This document shows positions 34,024-45,556 of a DNA stretch of 64,000 bases, one piece after another. Position 1 is the first letter of the stretch; every line of letters begins with the position of its first letter. A program made the translations under genes and the position numbers. Source of the DNA: Trochalopteron elliotii. Lineage: Eukaryota; Chordata; Aves; Passeriformes; Leiothrichidae. The stretch covers positions 3,812,843-3,876,842 of the forward strand of contig JANPWX010000073.1 in the NCBI GenBank assembly GCA_024734555.1. The letters run 5' to 3'. The notes under the pieces are model-generated. The model saw only the letters and a list, made by a program, of their open reading frames with translations. It searched no databases and was not told where the DNA came from.

Positions 34024-35745
34024 AGAAAAGGTGGATACCGATTCCTGATCCTTCACTAGTGACCTGGTATTTGGGAACCCAGGCACTGGAATCTGAGCCC
34101 CTTTTTCACAGTTCCCAGTAAGTTCAACAGTAATAGCTCTCACAGGCTTTGGGCTAGCTTTGGTTCAGTACAATGAAAAAACACTTCATACTGCCTTACC
34201 AATACTTTTGAGACTGTATGTTTCTTCTGGAAGGTATTTTACAGTTGTCAGTAACCTAAGCAATAAAACATCTTGCCCTACATTACAAATTTTCTGCCCT
34301 TAAGATATTTGACTATGCTTTTAAGATCTAAATCTCCCCTCCTGATGCTCCTCCATACACATTCATTCTCTAAGTTTCAATAAGTATTCTGAATCAAACA
34401 GATATTTAAGAAGCACAAAGAAAATCCCATTGGAAACAAGTACATATTTATAGAAGTTTTAAAGGTATGATCACTGCATGTAATAAAAATAAAGCCCACA
34501 GCCAAGCACCAAATTCCACAGTGACATCAGCACCATAAGTTATGCAATGCAATTATGATTTTACACACCAAGAGACTATGGAAGGGGCAGAGAACAGCAA
34601 GGAAAGCAAATCACAGAGAATTGCAGGTGCATGGAAAACAGTGGGTTTGCTTCTTATTTTGCAGTTTGTAACAGCCTGGTGTTAGCTGTTTTCTCTATTT
34701 TTTTCATTTCCATTTCCTGTCAACATACAATAAGCACTACTGAGTAATCACACGTATATGACTCTATATAACCATCTACAGCTCTGCACCAAATTGGGGT
34801 TTTTTGGACTAACTGCAAAGAGCTGACCTCCAGTGAGACCAGCTAACCAGCTTTCAGATCCAGGCTATGCAGCTTGCATGGGAAAGGCAGGAAACAGGAA
34901 GTGTCCATTTCTCTAAGCCGGGCCCCTGGACTTGAGGTTGTTCTGCATTTCCATTAATCCTTTTCAGTGGTCCAAGCCCTGCTACTCTGAAGCAAGAAAG
35001 AGATGGAAAACAGTCCTAAGACACAGGATGTAAATGCTGCAGTATTGCAGTAAACTGCTGTTCATCCAAGAAACTTGAGAACAAGCAGAGGCCACATGAT
35101 TAAAATAGGCTTTTGCATTATTCATTTCTGGGCCACACTGAACAAAGCTCTGATAGACAGAGAAGTGGTGACAAACATTTAGACCCTAGGATGGATCTGA
35201 CTGCTGAGCACTTTATTCTGTGGGTTTCCCATCAGGTTTTGTGCTTCTCTGCCCTATGTAGTGGAGCATGGGACAGAGATGCTCGTGGCAGGGCTGAGCC
35301 AAGGCTCCTGTGTGTGAGCTGGATCGAGACATCAATTCACATCAACCTGGATAAACAGTCCCTCCTTCCATGCCATTAGCAATGGCAGCATGACAGAGCC
35401 TGCTTTTTTCACCACTGTGGACTTCAGACAGGACTTTTAGATACACCAAGGTTAATCTTCTTGGAGAATATATATTTATTAGGTTACGTAACACAAAGAT
35501 AAGTAATTTCTACAGCACTTCTTTCTGTCATAAACCAGTGATATGTATCTGTTATCTCAATTAGCTGATGCTATTTCAAGTGAAAGAGATCATGTTGAAA
35601 GCTGGAATCTAAAGGGACAAAGGACCTTCAAGATCCAGATCTAGTTTAACTTACCCTTGCATACATCACAGGAACTGCACCAAAGATAAGGTAGTACACT
35701 TCATTGCTATGATCAAATCTGCACTGTTTCTCTTTATCCCAACAG
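34024..35745. other. Single-copy non-coding DNA
   Basis: AT-rich, no accepted gene. Near 35600-35650 the text AAAGGGACAAAGGACCTTCA...AGATCTAGTTTAAC faintly resembles an old CR1 tail in minus orientation, too weak to call. Confidence 0.35.
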
Positions 35746-35919
35746 GTCCTGATTGAACTGCTCTCCTTCCCAGTGCTTCAGTTGGAGCACACAAATAATC
35801 CAGCTGAATCAGACTATTCCCAGGACAAATACAGTTTGCTGGACTGGGGCCACAGTTCTTATCTTCCAGAGTTAAGCTCTCAGTGTTTCAATTCTTACAC
35901 ATATGCTTTGGGTGCTTAA
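35746..35919 (+). other. Exon-like terminal segment: 57 codons, stop, then AATAAA
   Basis: The acceptor CACTGTTTCTCTTTATCCCAACAG ends at 35745. Frame 0 is open for 57 codons, starting VLIELLSFPVLQLEHTNNPA and ending YTYALGA, then TAA at 35917-35919. An AATAAA polyadenylation hexamer follows at 36003-36008, which is a fitting distance for a short 3' untranslated region. A possible donor (TTAAG|GTAGGA) overlaps the stop. The peptide has a mixed, protein-like composition (Tyr, Asp, Ser, Leu), but I do not recognise it. A coding last exon is a fair hypothesis; AATAAA is common in AT-rich DNA. Confidence 0.28.
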
Positions 35920-36819
35920 GGTAGGATCATCAGTCATGATCTATGATTGTTTAGGAGCCTCTATGTTTGACACAGAAACTCCCTTTTTAAACAAAAACAA
36001 AAAATAAAGGCAAAACCAAAACCACTGTGATTATAGAAAATGGACAATCAGTAAATTATTTGGGATGAAGAAAGAAATCTAATGAAGTTATTGCAAAGCA
36101 AACATACTAGATTTTCATGTATACAGTGTAAAATCATGTGTAGTTTTATTAACCAGGAAAACTTATACTTGAGTAAATCTAATGTTTTAACTCAAATCCA
36201 ATAGGTGCTGTTTAAAAATACTCAGCAATCTTATATGTAGTATTTATAGCATAGGTTATTCATAATGTAATTTAAAGTTCAGGTACTTTACCCATGTGCT
36301 ATTCAGCTTTCCCCTCTGATTTTGGACAGGGAATATAGACATCTTAATTTCACAAACCTCTCTCCTATTCCAACTTTGAAACTGTGAACCCCTTTAGCTA
36401 CCTTGGGATATTTCCATCAATAAAATTTTGTTAGAAGTTTTGTTATTTGCACATTTTGAGTGTAGTAACTGAGATACAGGCTGGGTGCCACTGCCAGCCC
36501 TGAAGCCGCCTGTTTATACACAGGATCAGCTGGTTTGTCCTGCCACAAAACTAAGGACAAGGAGTAGGGATCCTTCCCCCCTCTTCAGCCTATTCAACCC
36601 AGTACACTCTTTACAGATACTCCCAAATAGGACCACAGGGTCAAATTACACCATAAATCTTTAAAGGTTCTTGGGGCATTTGTTTTCACCAAACTGTCTG
36701 TTTCCCTTTCCAGGGTTGGTTGTTTGGAACACAATGGAGATTTCTGTTTATTTATATAATGAGATTACATCTTGCAGCCTTGCTCTGCTAGAGTTGCAGA
36801 CTTAGAACAAATCACAGAA
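35920..36819. other. AT-rich non-coding DNA
   Basis: No open frame of note. Contains the AATAAA at 36003 and several A-rich patches. Confidence 0.4.
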
Positions 36820-37245
36820 ATATGGGGCTGGAAGGACCTCAGAGGCCCTTCCTTATGAAAAAGTAAACATGCCAACACCATCACTGATTAACAAATCTTT
36901 GTTCTTAAGGGACTTCATAAACAGGGACTTCCCAGCCTTCAAGGCTTTTTCATTGCTTCTTTCTTCCTATTTTCAGAATAAATCTCCTTCTGATACTTAA
37001 CCAAAATCTTTGTTTATGCTAACAAAGCTGGCCACTATTTGTGGCACACCCCTCCTGTCACAGAAGCAGAGAACAATTAAACCCTGTCCTTTTTATAGCT
37101 GTGCTAGAAGAGAATTTCCCATGTTCCTCCTCAATTTTTTTTTCCTAAACCCAGTAAATGCAATTCCTTCAATAGTTTTTCTTTACCAGGTTTTCTAGAC
37201 CTGTGACAGTTTTCACTGCTCAATTCTAAACCCACCTCTCTCTGT
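36820..37245 (-). mobile_element. Old CR1 LINE fragment, minus orientation
   Basis: The 3' end reads ATCACAGAAATATGGGGCTG and then GAAGGACCTCAGAGGCC, corresponding to the reverse complement of a CR1 end (catagaatcatagggctggaagggacctc). Further in, in the right order, are the AATAAATCTCC...GATACTTAACC block, GAACAATTAAACCCTGTCC, and CCAGGTTTTCTAGACCTGTGA, which match the old CR1 ORF2 end. It is highly diverged with small insertions. Open frame 37010-37198 on the plus strand is a shadow of it. Confidence 0.7.
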
Positions 37246-38599
37246 GTCTGAGGCTGAGATATGCTTTAGGTAGGACAATTTTTTTTTTCTGTGATGTCAG
37301 CAGAGAGCTTCTTAAATATGTAAGATATGTCAGGTGATACTACAAACTGTATCAGATTTTCTCCACCAAAGAGAACAAGAACAAATTCAGTAACTTTCTT
37401 CTTAGAATTTTTTTGGTATTATTGTAAGAGTACTCTGGTATGTCCAGCACACCATCATTGAAATCATCAGAATGAAAATGTAACAATTGTGAACATCACA
37501 TTAGTTTTGTTACCCTAATTCTTGATTCGCTCATTCCCTCAGTCTAGCTCTTTTCTTCAGTAGTTTTGTTTTGTCTTTGACACCTTGTGGGCATTTTTTG
37601 GGAATGCTTGTCCTTTCCTGGATCTGTAAACTGTCACTTAATACATTGAGACTTCACCTGAGTAAGACTGTGGGCTTTAAAATTTGGGTTTTCAAAGTAA
37701 CATAATAATGTATCTGATGACAAAGCACCTAAGAAGATAGATGTCAGGGACCGTAAACCTGGTATTTTTGAGAGTAACAGGAAGAATTCAGACTGCAAAA
37801 GAGGAAAGCAGAGCACTTGGTGTAGCACATCCTTTGCCCTCTAGTGAGAAGCCCAGTGCAGAGAAGCAGCTCTGGGAATTGCCTGCATGCTGGCACAAAG
37901 AGCTCCATGAAATCACTGGTTAGGCCGGAAGGGGGAGAGGCGAGGTTATGTTCAGTATCCGGATGAGGCTCCTTAGCAGGAATGGCTTTGGTCTTGGGTT
38001 GTCATTGAACCTCTTTGTTCTCCCCTGATTTATTGAACAATGTGATTCTGTTTCTCTCCATGAATGTGACTCCTTATGGGTTACTGCAGTTTTGTTTATT
38101 CTTTGTATAAAACTTAGGGACTGGCCTTTTTCCCCCCCTATCTTCATAGCAGACGGGCTTGTCTGATCTTTCAAAACTGTGCTGTGCTTCTCCAGAAGAG
38201 CAGAGATAGCTGGATCATGTCTGGATCATTATCATAAAATGCAGTCAGGAGGAAATATAAAGGAATTCAGGCTGTTGTAAATAGTGCCATACAATGTAGG
38301 ACAGCTATTTAGGTACTCACTTCTCCCCTCACAGGGGTTCAAGTTTTCATCAGCCTGCTCTGTTACTTGCCAGCACAAAATCACCAGGTGCTACAGAAAT
38401 TGCAGGCAAGCCCAAGTTTAACAAGTTTTGTGCTTACAAACAGCATCCCAGTGAGATTCAGGGAGGCGAGTGAGCTGTTTAACAACAGAGATGACAAGTC
38501 ACTCCACAGTTAGTTAGTAGCCTGGCACACTTTTTTGCAGCAAGCCAGCTTTATAGGCCTCCTGTTCATCACTGTCACAGAGGCTGGGAGGGAGTGTCA
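37246..38599. other. Non-coding DNA between CR1 fragments
   Basis: AT-rich, no gene. It may contain unrecognised further decay of the flanking CR1 copies. Confidence 0.35.
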
Positions 38600-38900
38600 A
38601 AAATGCATAATGGAACTGTAGTGGTCTAGGGAGATTATCAGGCCACGTAGTCCAATGTGCTTACCCACTTAAATATTTTGCTTCCTCTCAGCCCTTCTTT
38701 CTTACTGTTTCCTGTGATCCTGTGATTCTCCCCCTTCTGCCTGCAGACACACAGCTCTAGCTGTTGCTTGATCTCATTTCTGTGACATTTCAGGCACTCT
38801 TCCTGCTGACTTGTTCCATCTGGTTATTACCCTTTGAGTGAGAAGTAGCTCTTGCCTGCATCTCTGCTGAGTCTCTTAGTCTGTGTGTGGAGTGTTTCAG
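38600..38900 (-). mobile_element. Very old CR1-like remnant, minus orientation
   Basis: GTGGTCTAGGGAGATTATCA and CACGTAGTCCAATGTGC resemble a worn CR1 end (gacctcagg-agatcatc-...-tagtccaac). About 180 bases further, TTGTTCCATCTGGTTATTAC followed by CCTTTGAGTGAGAAGTAGCTC lines up with the CR1 block cctgttccagtggtt...gtgaagaagttcttcc. Order and spacing fit, but identity is low. Confidence 0.42.
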
Positions 38901-41900
38901 CTCCTCCTTTCTGAACAAGCAGTCTTGAGCAGGTTTATAAATAGGAGCTTTCAAGTTAATGAGAGAGGGTGCGGGGGTGAGGAAGAGAGAAACTGCACTG
39001 AAGTCACTTTGGAGGCAGCTCCTAATGCTCCTCAGGATGACAGCTTTGCAGGCACAGCCACAGAGGGACGTTTGGAGAAGGGATGGTTAAGCACTGAAAG
39101 GGGGAAAGGGGTTTAAGTCTTGGCTCTGCCACAGGTTTTATTCCAGCTTGGGAGAAGTCATACTTCCTCTCAGTTCTCCCTGGGCTGAATCCTCTTCCTG
39201 CTTCCCTCTCAGCAAATGTATTGTAATGTCTGTGGGGCAAGAATGGTCTATTCCTATGCATTTACTTGCAGATCAATTAAACAAGGCTTGTCTCTTGCTG
39301 GGACCTCAGTATTGTCAGGATAACACAGACTTCTGGTTAGAGGCAGTGCCCTGGCTCATACACATGGCATCCTCTGGCTGGGGCACAGCATGCACCTTGC
39401 ACTTTATGACTTTTCCCCCCCTGTTCATTTTTATTATCCCCTCTTAGGGCTGGTAAATACAACAACACAAGTCTGCTGGGACTAAAATCCTTGTACTGAC
39501 TTCCAGCCCACTTTCCACAAGGATAATTTATTTGCCTTATCTGTAGTATGAAGACAAAACACAGCCAGGGTGACCGAATTCATACAGCTGGCATGTGGGC
39601 CAGCAGCTTCATGTTTGGACAACACTCTGCATGGGCTACACGGTTTGTAAATGCCAAGTGTCACTTTATTTGGGCTCCAAACGAAAAAGCAGGGACCTAC
39701 ACCAAAATGACAGCAGAGCAGTGGCTGTGAGGCAGCTCTCTAATGCCATATGAATATGTGTGACAAAAAAGAGGTGGGGGCTGGACACACTAGAAGCAGT
39801 ATCAGACCTGAACACCACATCCCACTCCTGAGAAGCTTTACAGGAGTTACAAGGTTATTAGACAAGTACTCTCCACTTGCAAGTCCTTGGACTCAATGTG
39901 ACATCTGCAGTGCTTAATAGATATATGGAGGTGACACAAGGTCAGATTTAGACTAAAAACTGCATACAAGTACAGTGGGTCATGGATGATTGTCTGGAAC
40001 TGTGCCTGGTTGCCTCCAAACATGAAGGTTCTGCTGCAAATCACAGCAAGTTCTGTCTTTGTCTGCAGTGGAAATAATCCAGATTCATTCTGCTGGAGAG
40101 CCAGAATGCAGATTTGTTTGAAATACTCCATGTATGTACAAAAGAAATGCATGCTCCTTCATGCATTACTTGTGTACCTCACACAGACTAAATCTCAAGC
40201 ACACTGTGCTCTTCAGCCACCAAATTAGGACTGATTCCTTCCAAAGATGATAGAATGAAATCCTCTCCCCCTCGTATTCTTCAGAATCCCCTTTCTGAAG
40301 AGGTTCAGAAATTTTCATTTCCAATCATGGAAATGTTTTTAAATCCTCATACGCTCTCTCCTTCTGAGAGAAATCCTTGTTTAGTCCACAGTTAAAACTG
40401 ATCACTAAAAACAAGCTCTCTGCTTTCCAAACACCCAGCTGCAAGAACTGGCTGTTCAGGAAAGCAACAAGAACCACTTAAAACATTCTGGCAATGTGAG
40501 ATACCAAGCTTTACAGGCAGATTTTCAGGAACCTGTTCAGCATTTTGATGCATATCCAATCAGCAAGAGAGCAGCCCTCATTTTCCTATCCCATCTTAGA
40601 AAGTCAATATCCAGTTTGTTCCTATGTTTTTATCCATAAGGGCTAAAGGCATGTTCAGTAGGAAGATGAGATTTTCTCCTCCTTCTGGACATTCACCTCT
40701 CCACATAACCCTTGCAAAAATTTTCATGACTCTTACAGACAGCTTGATCAGCCCAGTAGCTTACTGAGGAGGTGTAAGATGTGGTAATGATGTCCTACCA
40801 GCAGGTTGCATTCAGACAGCAATTTGGAAGGAGAATGAAAAAGTTAGTCCTTGTATTTTATTAGGTGAATGTGATGTTCCTCTGAAGGCTGTTGGCAAAG
40901 TTAAAGGGTTGATGGCATCTTTAACAAGTAGGCTGAACTGCAGCCAGCTCACGCAATTTAACTGGAGACATACTGAACTTCTCAATGAAGTACTACACTC
41001 CTACTGCCTCCTGTAATACAGGAGAAACAGGTTTTCTACATACCAAAATGGAAATTTGTTCTGGTGATACTGGGACATGGAAAAAAATCTCCAGTGCTGT
41101 TCCTACTGTCATGACTCTAGGAAATCTGCTTCTGTTAGCACCCCAGGAATATGTCTTTCTGTAGTAACACAGTATGTCAGGAAAGGTCTTTTTCAGAACT
41201 TCTCCCATCCAAAAAATGCGTTTCATTACTTGCCCTTTTCAGAAGCCAATTTTCTATCCAAAATTTCTTCTATGGCTCTAAAATATTGGGCTAAGTGCTC
41301 ATCTCACCTCTCCACAAGCATCAACCACACTTTCTGCTTTGCAGAGCATGATGCACAACTGTAGGTCCAGCTTGCTACCCAGTTTCTTGACTGTCAGATC
41401 ACTGCTTTGTCCACAAGGACACATTGTCTAGCAACAAACAAATGGAACTGGACTAACTTAACACCTACTTCTGTACTGCTTGCAGCCAGGAAAAAAGGTG
41501 TTTATTTCACCAGGGTATCTGTTTACTGATCCAGTTCCATGGTTCTCAACCCACGCAATGTGAGATCCCAGGGGTCTGTGAATTATTTTTAAGGAGTCCA
41601 TGGATAAAGACCAAGAAAAGAAAACCTACACTCTCCATGGGAACCCACAACTCTGCTGGAATTTTTAGTGGCTGGCAAATTGGAAGAATGTGGAAAACCA
41701 TTTGTCTGGTGTAACAAGATAGGATATGTTCCCTCAGGCATAAAATTTTGGGGAACTGCTGAGAACTCTGCCAAGTTGTAACAGTTGCAGTGTCTAGTTA
41801 GCACCTGTCTGTGAGAGCAGCATTTGTGACACATCTAGGGGTACACTGAGCATGTAGCAGCTATTTCTTACTCCATGCCTGGATGAGAGGTATCCCATAT

Positions 41901-41939
41901 AAATGGCAAGCTTACCTTGGGGTCATTTTAAGCCAGTGT
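38901..41939. other. Single-copy non-coding DNA
   Basis: No classified repeat. Overlapping open frames near 39022-39447 and 39847-40228 on both strands show no domain or splice support. Confidence 0.4.
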
Positions 41940-43090
41940 CAGAATCATAAAATCAGAGAACTATAAAATACCAGGTTGGAAGGGACCATAAGGATCATCT
42001 GGTCTAACCTTTCTTGCCAAAACCACAGCCTAGACAAGACAGGCAAGCACAAATGGACAAATCTTAAAAGTGCCCAATATTGGGGAATCCACCACTTCCC
42101 TCAAGAGCTATCCCAAGGGCTGATTGACTTCATTGCAAAAAATTTCCTCTTGTGTCTAATTGGAATCTCCCCAGAAGTAACATGGACCAATTACCCCCTG
42201 TCTTTTCCATGTAATTTAGAGCAAAAAGGGGAGTCTCCACCTTCCTTGCAGCCACACTTTAAATACTGATAAACACAGTGTTAAGGTCTACCCTAAGCCT
42301 CCTCTTCTCAAGACTGAGAAAAGCCACTTCTCTCCACCTTTTCTCATAGGACAGACTTCCCACACCATTGATCACCTTTGTGGTTCTTCTCTGGGCCCTC
42401 TCCAGCTTGTCCACACCTTTTGTGCATAGCAAGGACCAAAAGTGAGCACAGTGCTTCAGGGGTGGCCTGATAAGCACTGAGTAGAGTGGGACAGTGACTT
42501 CTTTATGTCTGCTGGTGATGCCCTTGTTGGTGCAGCCCAGCATCCTGTGGGGTTGCTGTGAGTGAACCATGTGCTGCTGTGGTGCATTTAGCTATTCCCC
42601 ACCAGGACCTCCAGGTCCTTTTCCAGCTGCTCCCCAGCTGGGTAGATCCCAGCCTAAGCTGCACTCCAGGATCATGTTTTCCCATACCTTAAATCTGTCT
42701 TTGTTGAATTTCATAAGGTTTTTGTTAGCCCACTCTTCCAGCCTATCCAGGTCTTCCTGCAGGGTAGCACTCCTTTCCAAAGTGTCTGCTTTTCCACTCA
42801 GTTTGGTATCACTGGCAAACTTCATCAAGGTATGCTTGATCTCATTATCCAGATCACTTCCAGAGATATTGAACAGCCCTGGGCCCAGCACTGATCCCTG
42901 GGGGAGCCCACTAGTGACAGGCTGCCAGCTGAAAAGGAGCTATTCATTCTCACACCCTGGCTGCTGCCTGCCTGTCAGTTCTCATCCTACTGCCCAGACC
43001 CTTTGTCCAGAGCAGACACATCAGCTCCCCTGGGAGGAGGCAGTAACCAGAGGAGAGAATGCTCCAGGAGAATACAGTATATTCAATCAC
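41940..43090 (-). mobile_element. CR1 LINE, longest copy in the window, minus orientation, 5' truncated
   Basis: This is a CR1 retrotransposon inserted in reverse. Its 3' tail is at the left: AGAATCATAAAATCAGAGAA, then CCAGGTTGGAAGGGACCATA and AGGATCATCTGGTCTAACC. Moving right come the ORF2 C-terminal part and the reverse transcriptase core, ending in a decayed stretch (AATGCTCCAGGAG...) near 43090. About 1.1 kb of a 4-5 kb family element remains, as is typical for 5'-truncated CR1. It is moderately diverged. Plus-strand frame 42569-43156 is a shadow. Confidence 0.92.
42259..42891 (-). pseudogene. CR1 ORF2 reverse transcriptase, C-terminal remnant, broken
   Basis: Two minus-strand frames carry the remains of CR1 ORF2 protein. 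In 42592-42891 the text GPGLFNISGSDLDNEI is followed by LMKFASDTKLSG and LDRLEEWANKNLMKFN. The catalytic box, FADD in active CR1, reads FASD here, so a key aspartate is lost. In 42259-42570 the C-terminal part reads LGCTNKGITSRHKEV, YSVLIRPPLKHCAHFWS and LSLEKRRLRVDL, typical of the family. The parts are in different frames, so at least one frameshift separates them, and the N-terminal endonuclease is missing. It is a dead retrotransposon gene. Confidence 0.88.
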
Positions 43091-43776
43091 ATGAAAAGTC
43101 CCATGTGCAAAAAACTGCTCATTGCAGGCTCCTCTGACCCTTCCAGCTCCCCATAAAGCAACCAAGCCTTCTTACAGGGTGAGGACAAGCCATTCACAAC
43201 CAAGACCCAAACATGTGTATTTTGGAAAACACAAGGTAAAGTTCCACTGCCTTTGCAAGAGCATACACTGATGGCAATGACATTCTGTCTAGCAGAATGG
43301 AAAAAGAGAATTTTCCATTTTCAAACATTCTAAAAATCAAAAGGTCAGTAATGAGAAGAAGGAAAAGCTCTCTCAGCCACTTGAGTGGATTCAGCTCTAC
43401 CTGAATGTCAACTGCACATTTGAAAAACTATACTTTATGGAAAACATCAAAGTTCTGTATAAAACCCACACTCAAAAATAAAAATGTTGCAGAATAAAAT
43501 GTCTTTTTTAACTCTCCTCCAGGTTATTACCCCAAAAATCCTTGTGGGATCAGTCCTCTAACTTGGATTTTTCCTTCACGAGTATGCCGCTCTTTGGTGC
43601 AGTGCTGGGTGTTCACTTGGCACCTTTGACAAAGGAATCTTCCCCCTACACTTGAAAGCTTTGCCCCATGCACATATAACCTCTGCCCCTTTTCATCACA
43701 GCCCTTTGCTCTGCCGGGGTAGAAAATTGATTGTGAAGGAGGACTTAGAAACCAGGGAGCTGTGCAGAAGATGAGC
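43091..43776. other. Single-copy non-coding DNA
   Basis: No gene or clear repeat; it may include the undetectable 5' edge of the neighbouring CR1. Confidence 0.35.
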
Positions 43777-43830
43777 TATTCTCTTATTCTCTTATTCTCT
43801 TATTCTCTTATTCTCTTATTCTCTTATTCT
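43777..43830 (+). repeat. Octamer tandem repeat (TATTCTCT), about 6.75 copies
   Basis: Perfect 8-bp units start at 43777, 43785, 43793, 43801, 43809 and 43817, with a partial copy at 43825. All units are identical, which points to recent expansion and likely length variation. Confidence 0.95.
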
Positions 43831-44215
43831 TCTTATAATGCTGCTATTGGCACACGTTTTTTTGAGTAACAGAGTTAAATTGATTTTTGATTTTAGATAC
43901 TGATGCTCTCTATAGACTTCTTGAATGGTTTTGATGGGCTGTCTGTGCCTGCTGTGCCTAGCAGCCCCCTCAAATTCTATTAAGTACCTGTGTTTTGTCA
44001 TCACTATATGGCCTTAAAAAATTCTTGTCTTACCTGTAAAGCCAGACCTATTTCAAAATTGATACACATCAAGACAGAAGTGCATTAAGAGGGAGTCTTT
44101 ATCCTTACTTTTCCATCAGTTATCTGTCATAGTTTCTGAAGACAAATGAAAAAATCCAAACTATACTAAATACCACAAATGATGATAACACATAGCTCCT
44201 GTTATGTGCTCTCAG

Positions 44216-44319
44216 TAGTCTGCAACTATCTGTCTGGAGAAAATAGCTTCTGGTTTTTGGATGCATTTCCAAGGTCACAAGAATCTTCGCACTCTTTATT
44301 GCTGGGTGCTCAATGGCAG
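44216..44319 (+). other. Exon-like segment, 104 bp
   Basis: The acceptor TCCTGTTATGTGCTCTCAG ends at 44215 and the donor GGCAG|GTAAAG starts at 44320. One frame is open: two bases then 34 codons (VCNYLSGENSFWFLDAFPRS...), with upstream phase 1 and downstream phase 0. The peptide is not recognised. Confidence 0.18.
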
Positions 44320-44529
44320 GTAAAGGATGTTGCAGCTAATGGGAACATGAATTTAATTTCTTATTAGAAGTCACACTGACCTCTGAAATGGAGGTGATGA
44401 ATCTCAAAATACGTAAAGAAATATCCACCACTTGAAGAATAAATGTGAAAGGCTCACTGGGGACAAGGAATAGGTATTTGCACATAACATTTTTCAGTGT
44501 GTTACACATTAAATTTTGGACTGAATGAT

Positions 44530-44573
44530 ATAAAATTTCTTTTCAGCCTAAATAATTCTATGACTCTGTGATT
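44530..44573 (+). mobile_element. CR1 3' tail, plus orientation
   Basis: TTTCAGCCTAAATAATTCTA leading into ATTCTATGACTCTGTGATT (44555-44573) matches the last bases of CR1, tandem tail included. The body upstream is too worn to delimit. Confidence 0.6.
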
Positions 44574-44991
44574 TCAGCACCAGTGCCTGGAAACCAAATC
44601 TAAGTATTCAGGTTTGAATGTCAGCAAGGAAACTTATACAAGAGCAGCTCTCAGGCCCCAGCCTTGCCAAGGACCAAGTCGGTGCCAGCCAAGCACTGGT
44701 ATAGGGGGAGCACAGGTAGGAAGCTGTGTCTTCATGGAATTCTACTTGTACTAAGCAACTGCAATTTCTGCTTTCACTGCAGAGCACCAGCTCAAACCAC
44801 CTTCCCTTGCTGTCTTGCAGCATGTGCTGATTGCTGAGCACTACCCCAGCCAGAGACTGCACACTGGTATCAGCAGAGGTACCTATAGCAGGCCACGGGG
44901 GATCTGGGTACTTGCTTATAAAGTTTTATGCTATGGCTCTGCCTAAATTCAGGACTTTTCCTTCAGTTCCCTTCCCTGCTCTTGCCCACAG

Positions 44992-45137
44992 GCAGCAGTT
45001 GTCTCCATTACCAGTTCCACAAACACCTCCTATTTCTCCACGGAGCTCTATTAAGCCAAACTCAGTGCAAGCCTCATCTACAACTGTGAGCACTAATGGG
45101 GATTTTATTACCCACCTGGCAGCCTTGGATCAAGAAG
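44992..45137 (+). other. Exon-like segment, 146 bp, among the better coding candidates
   Basis: An unusually long pyrimidine tract (TTTTCCTTCAGTTCCCTTCC, then CTGCTCTTGCCCACAG) ends at 44991. The donor GAAG|GTACCA at 45138 is moderate. The frame is open: one base, 48 codons, one base. It begins QQLSPLPVPQTPPISPRSSI and later reads STNGDFITHLAALDQE. The Ser/Pro/Thr-rich start with an SPR motif resembles disordered regions of regulatory proteins, but I cannot name a family. Upstream phase 2, downstream phase 1. Confidence 0.27.
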
Positions 45138-45503
45138 GTACCATGTTTACAATGTACTGGAGTGGAGTTGACAAAGCATCCTAAATTTTTCTCTTCCAAG
45201 CATCCCTCTTTGTATTTTTCACTCTGACAGTGGTGAGCTTTTCCTTTCATTTAGCCCTTGTTTTATCATAATCATCGGAGTTAATCTTCTCACTGCTATC
45301 ATGGTAACTTGCTGCTCCAATGGCCCCACTGTCTTGAACCTCATCTGGGAAGCCCAGGCACCAACTCATTTTCAGGGACAGATTTTGCAGGGCTGTGTGG
45401 CAGTTACACTCCATTCAGAAGTGGGTGGATATGCCTGCTTTTCAGCTGCTGTCCTTCACTGCTGAACATCTGAGTGGAAGCTTAAGCTGAGGTGAGCTCA
45501 AGG

Positions 45504-45556
45504 TATCATAGAACCATCCAGGAAAAGACCCTTAAGATCATTGAGTCCAACTGAAA
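45504..45556 (-). mobile_element. CR1 3' tail, minus orientation
   Basis: TATCATAGAACCATCCAGG, then AAAAGACCCTTAAGATCATT and GAGTCCAACTGAAATGCATC, is the reverse complement of a worn CR1 end (atcatagaatcattaaggttggaaaagac...agatcatcgagtccaac). Only the terminal 50-60 bases are recognisable. Confidence 0.65.

Noticed and set aside
35590..35650. Weak resemblance to an old CR1 tail in minus orientation
   Set aside because: Only one short block is similar and no further CR1 landmarks follow in order.
38732..38850. Exceptionally strong acceptor-like tract (CCCCCTTCTGCCTGCAG)
   Set aside because: All three frames close within 13 codons, no donor follows, and the stretch appears to belong to a worn CR1 remnant.
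42569..43156. 195-codon plus-strand frame, second or third longest in the region
   Set aside because: It is the antisense shadow of the minus-strand CR1 reverse transcriptase copy.
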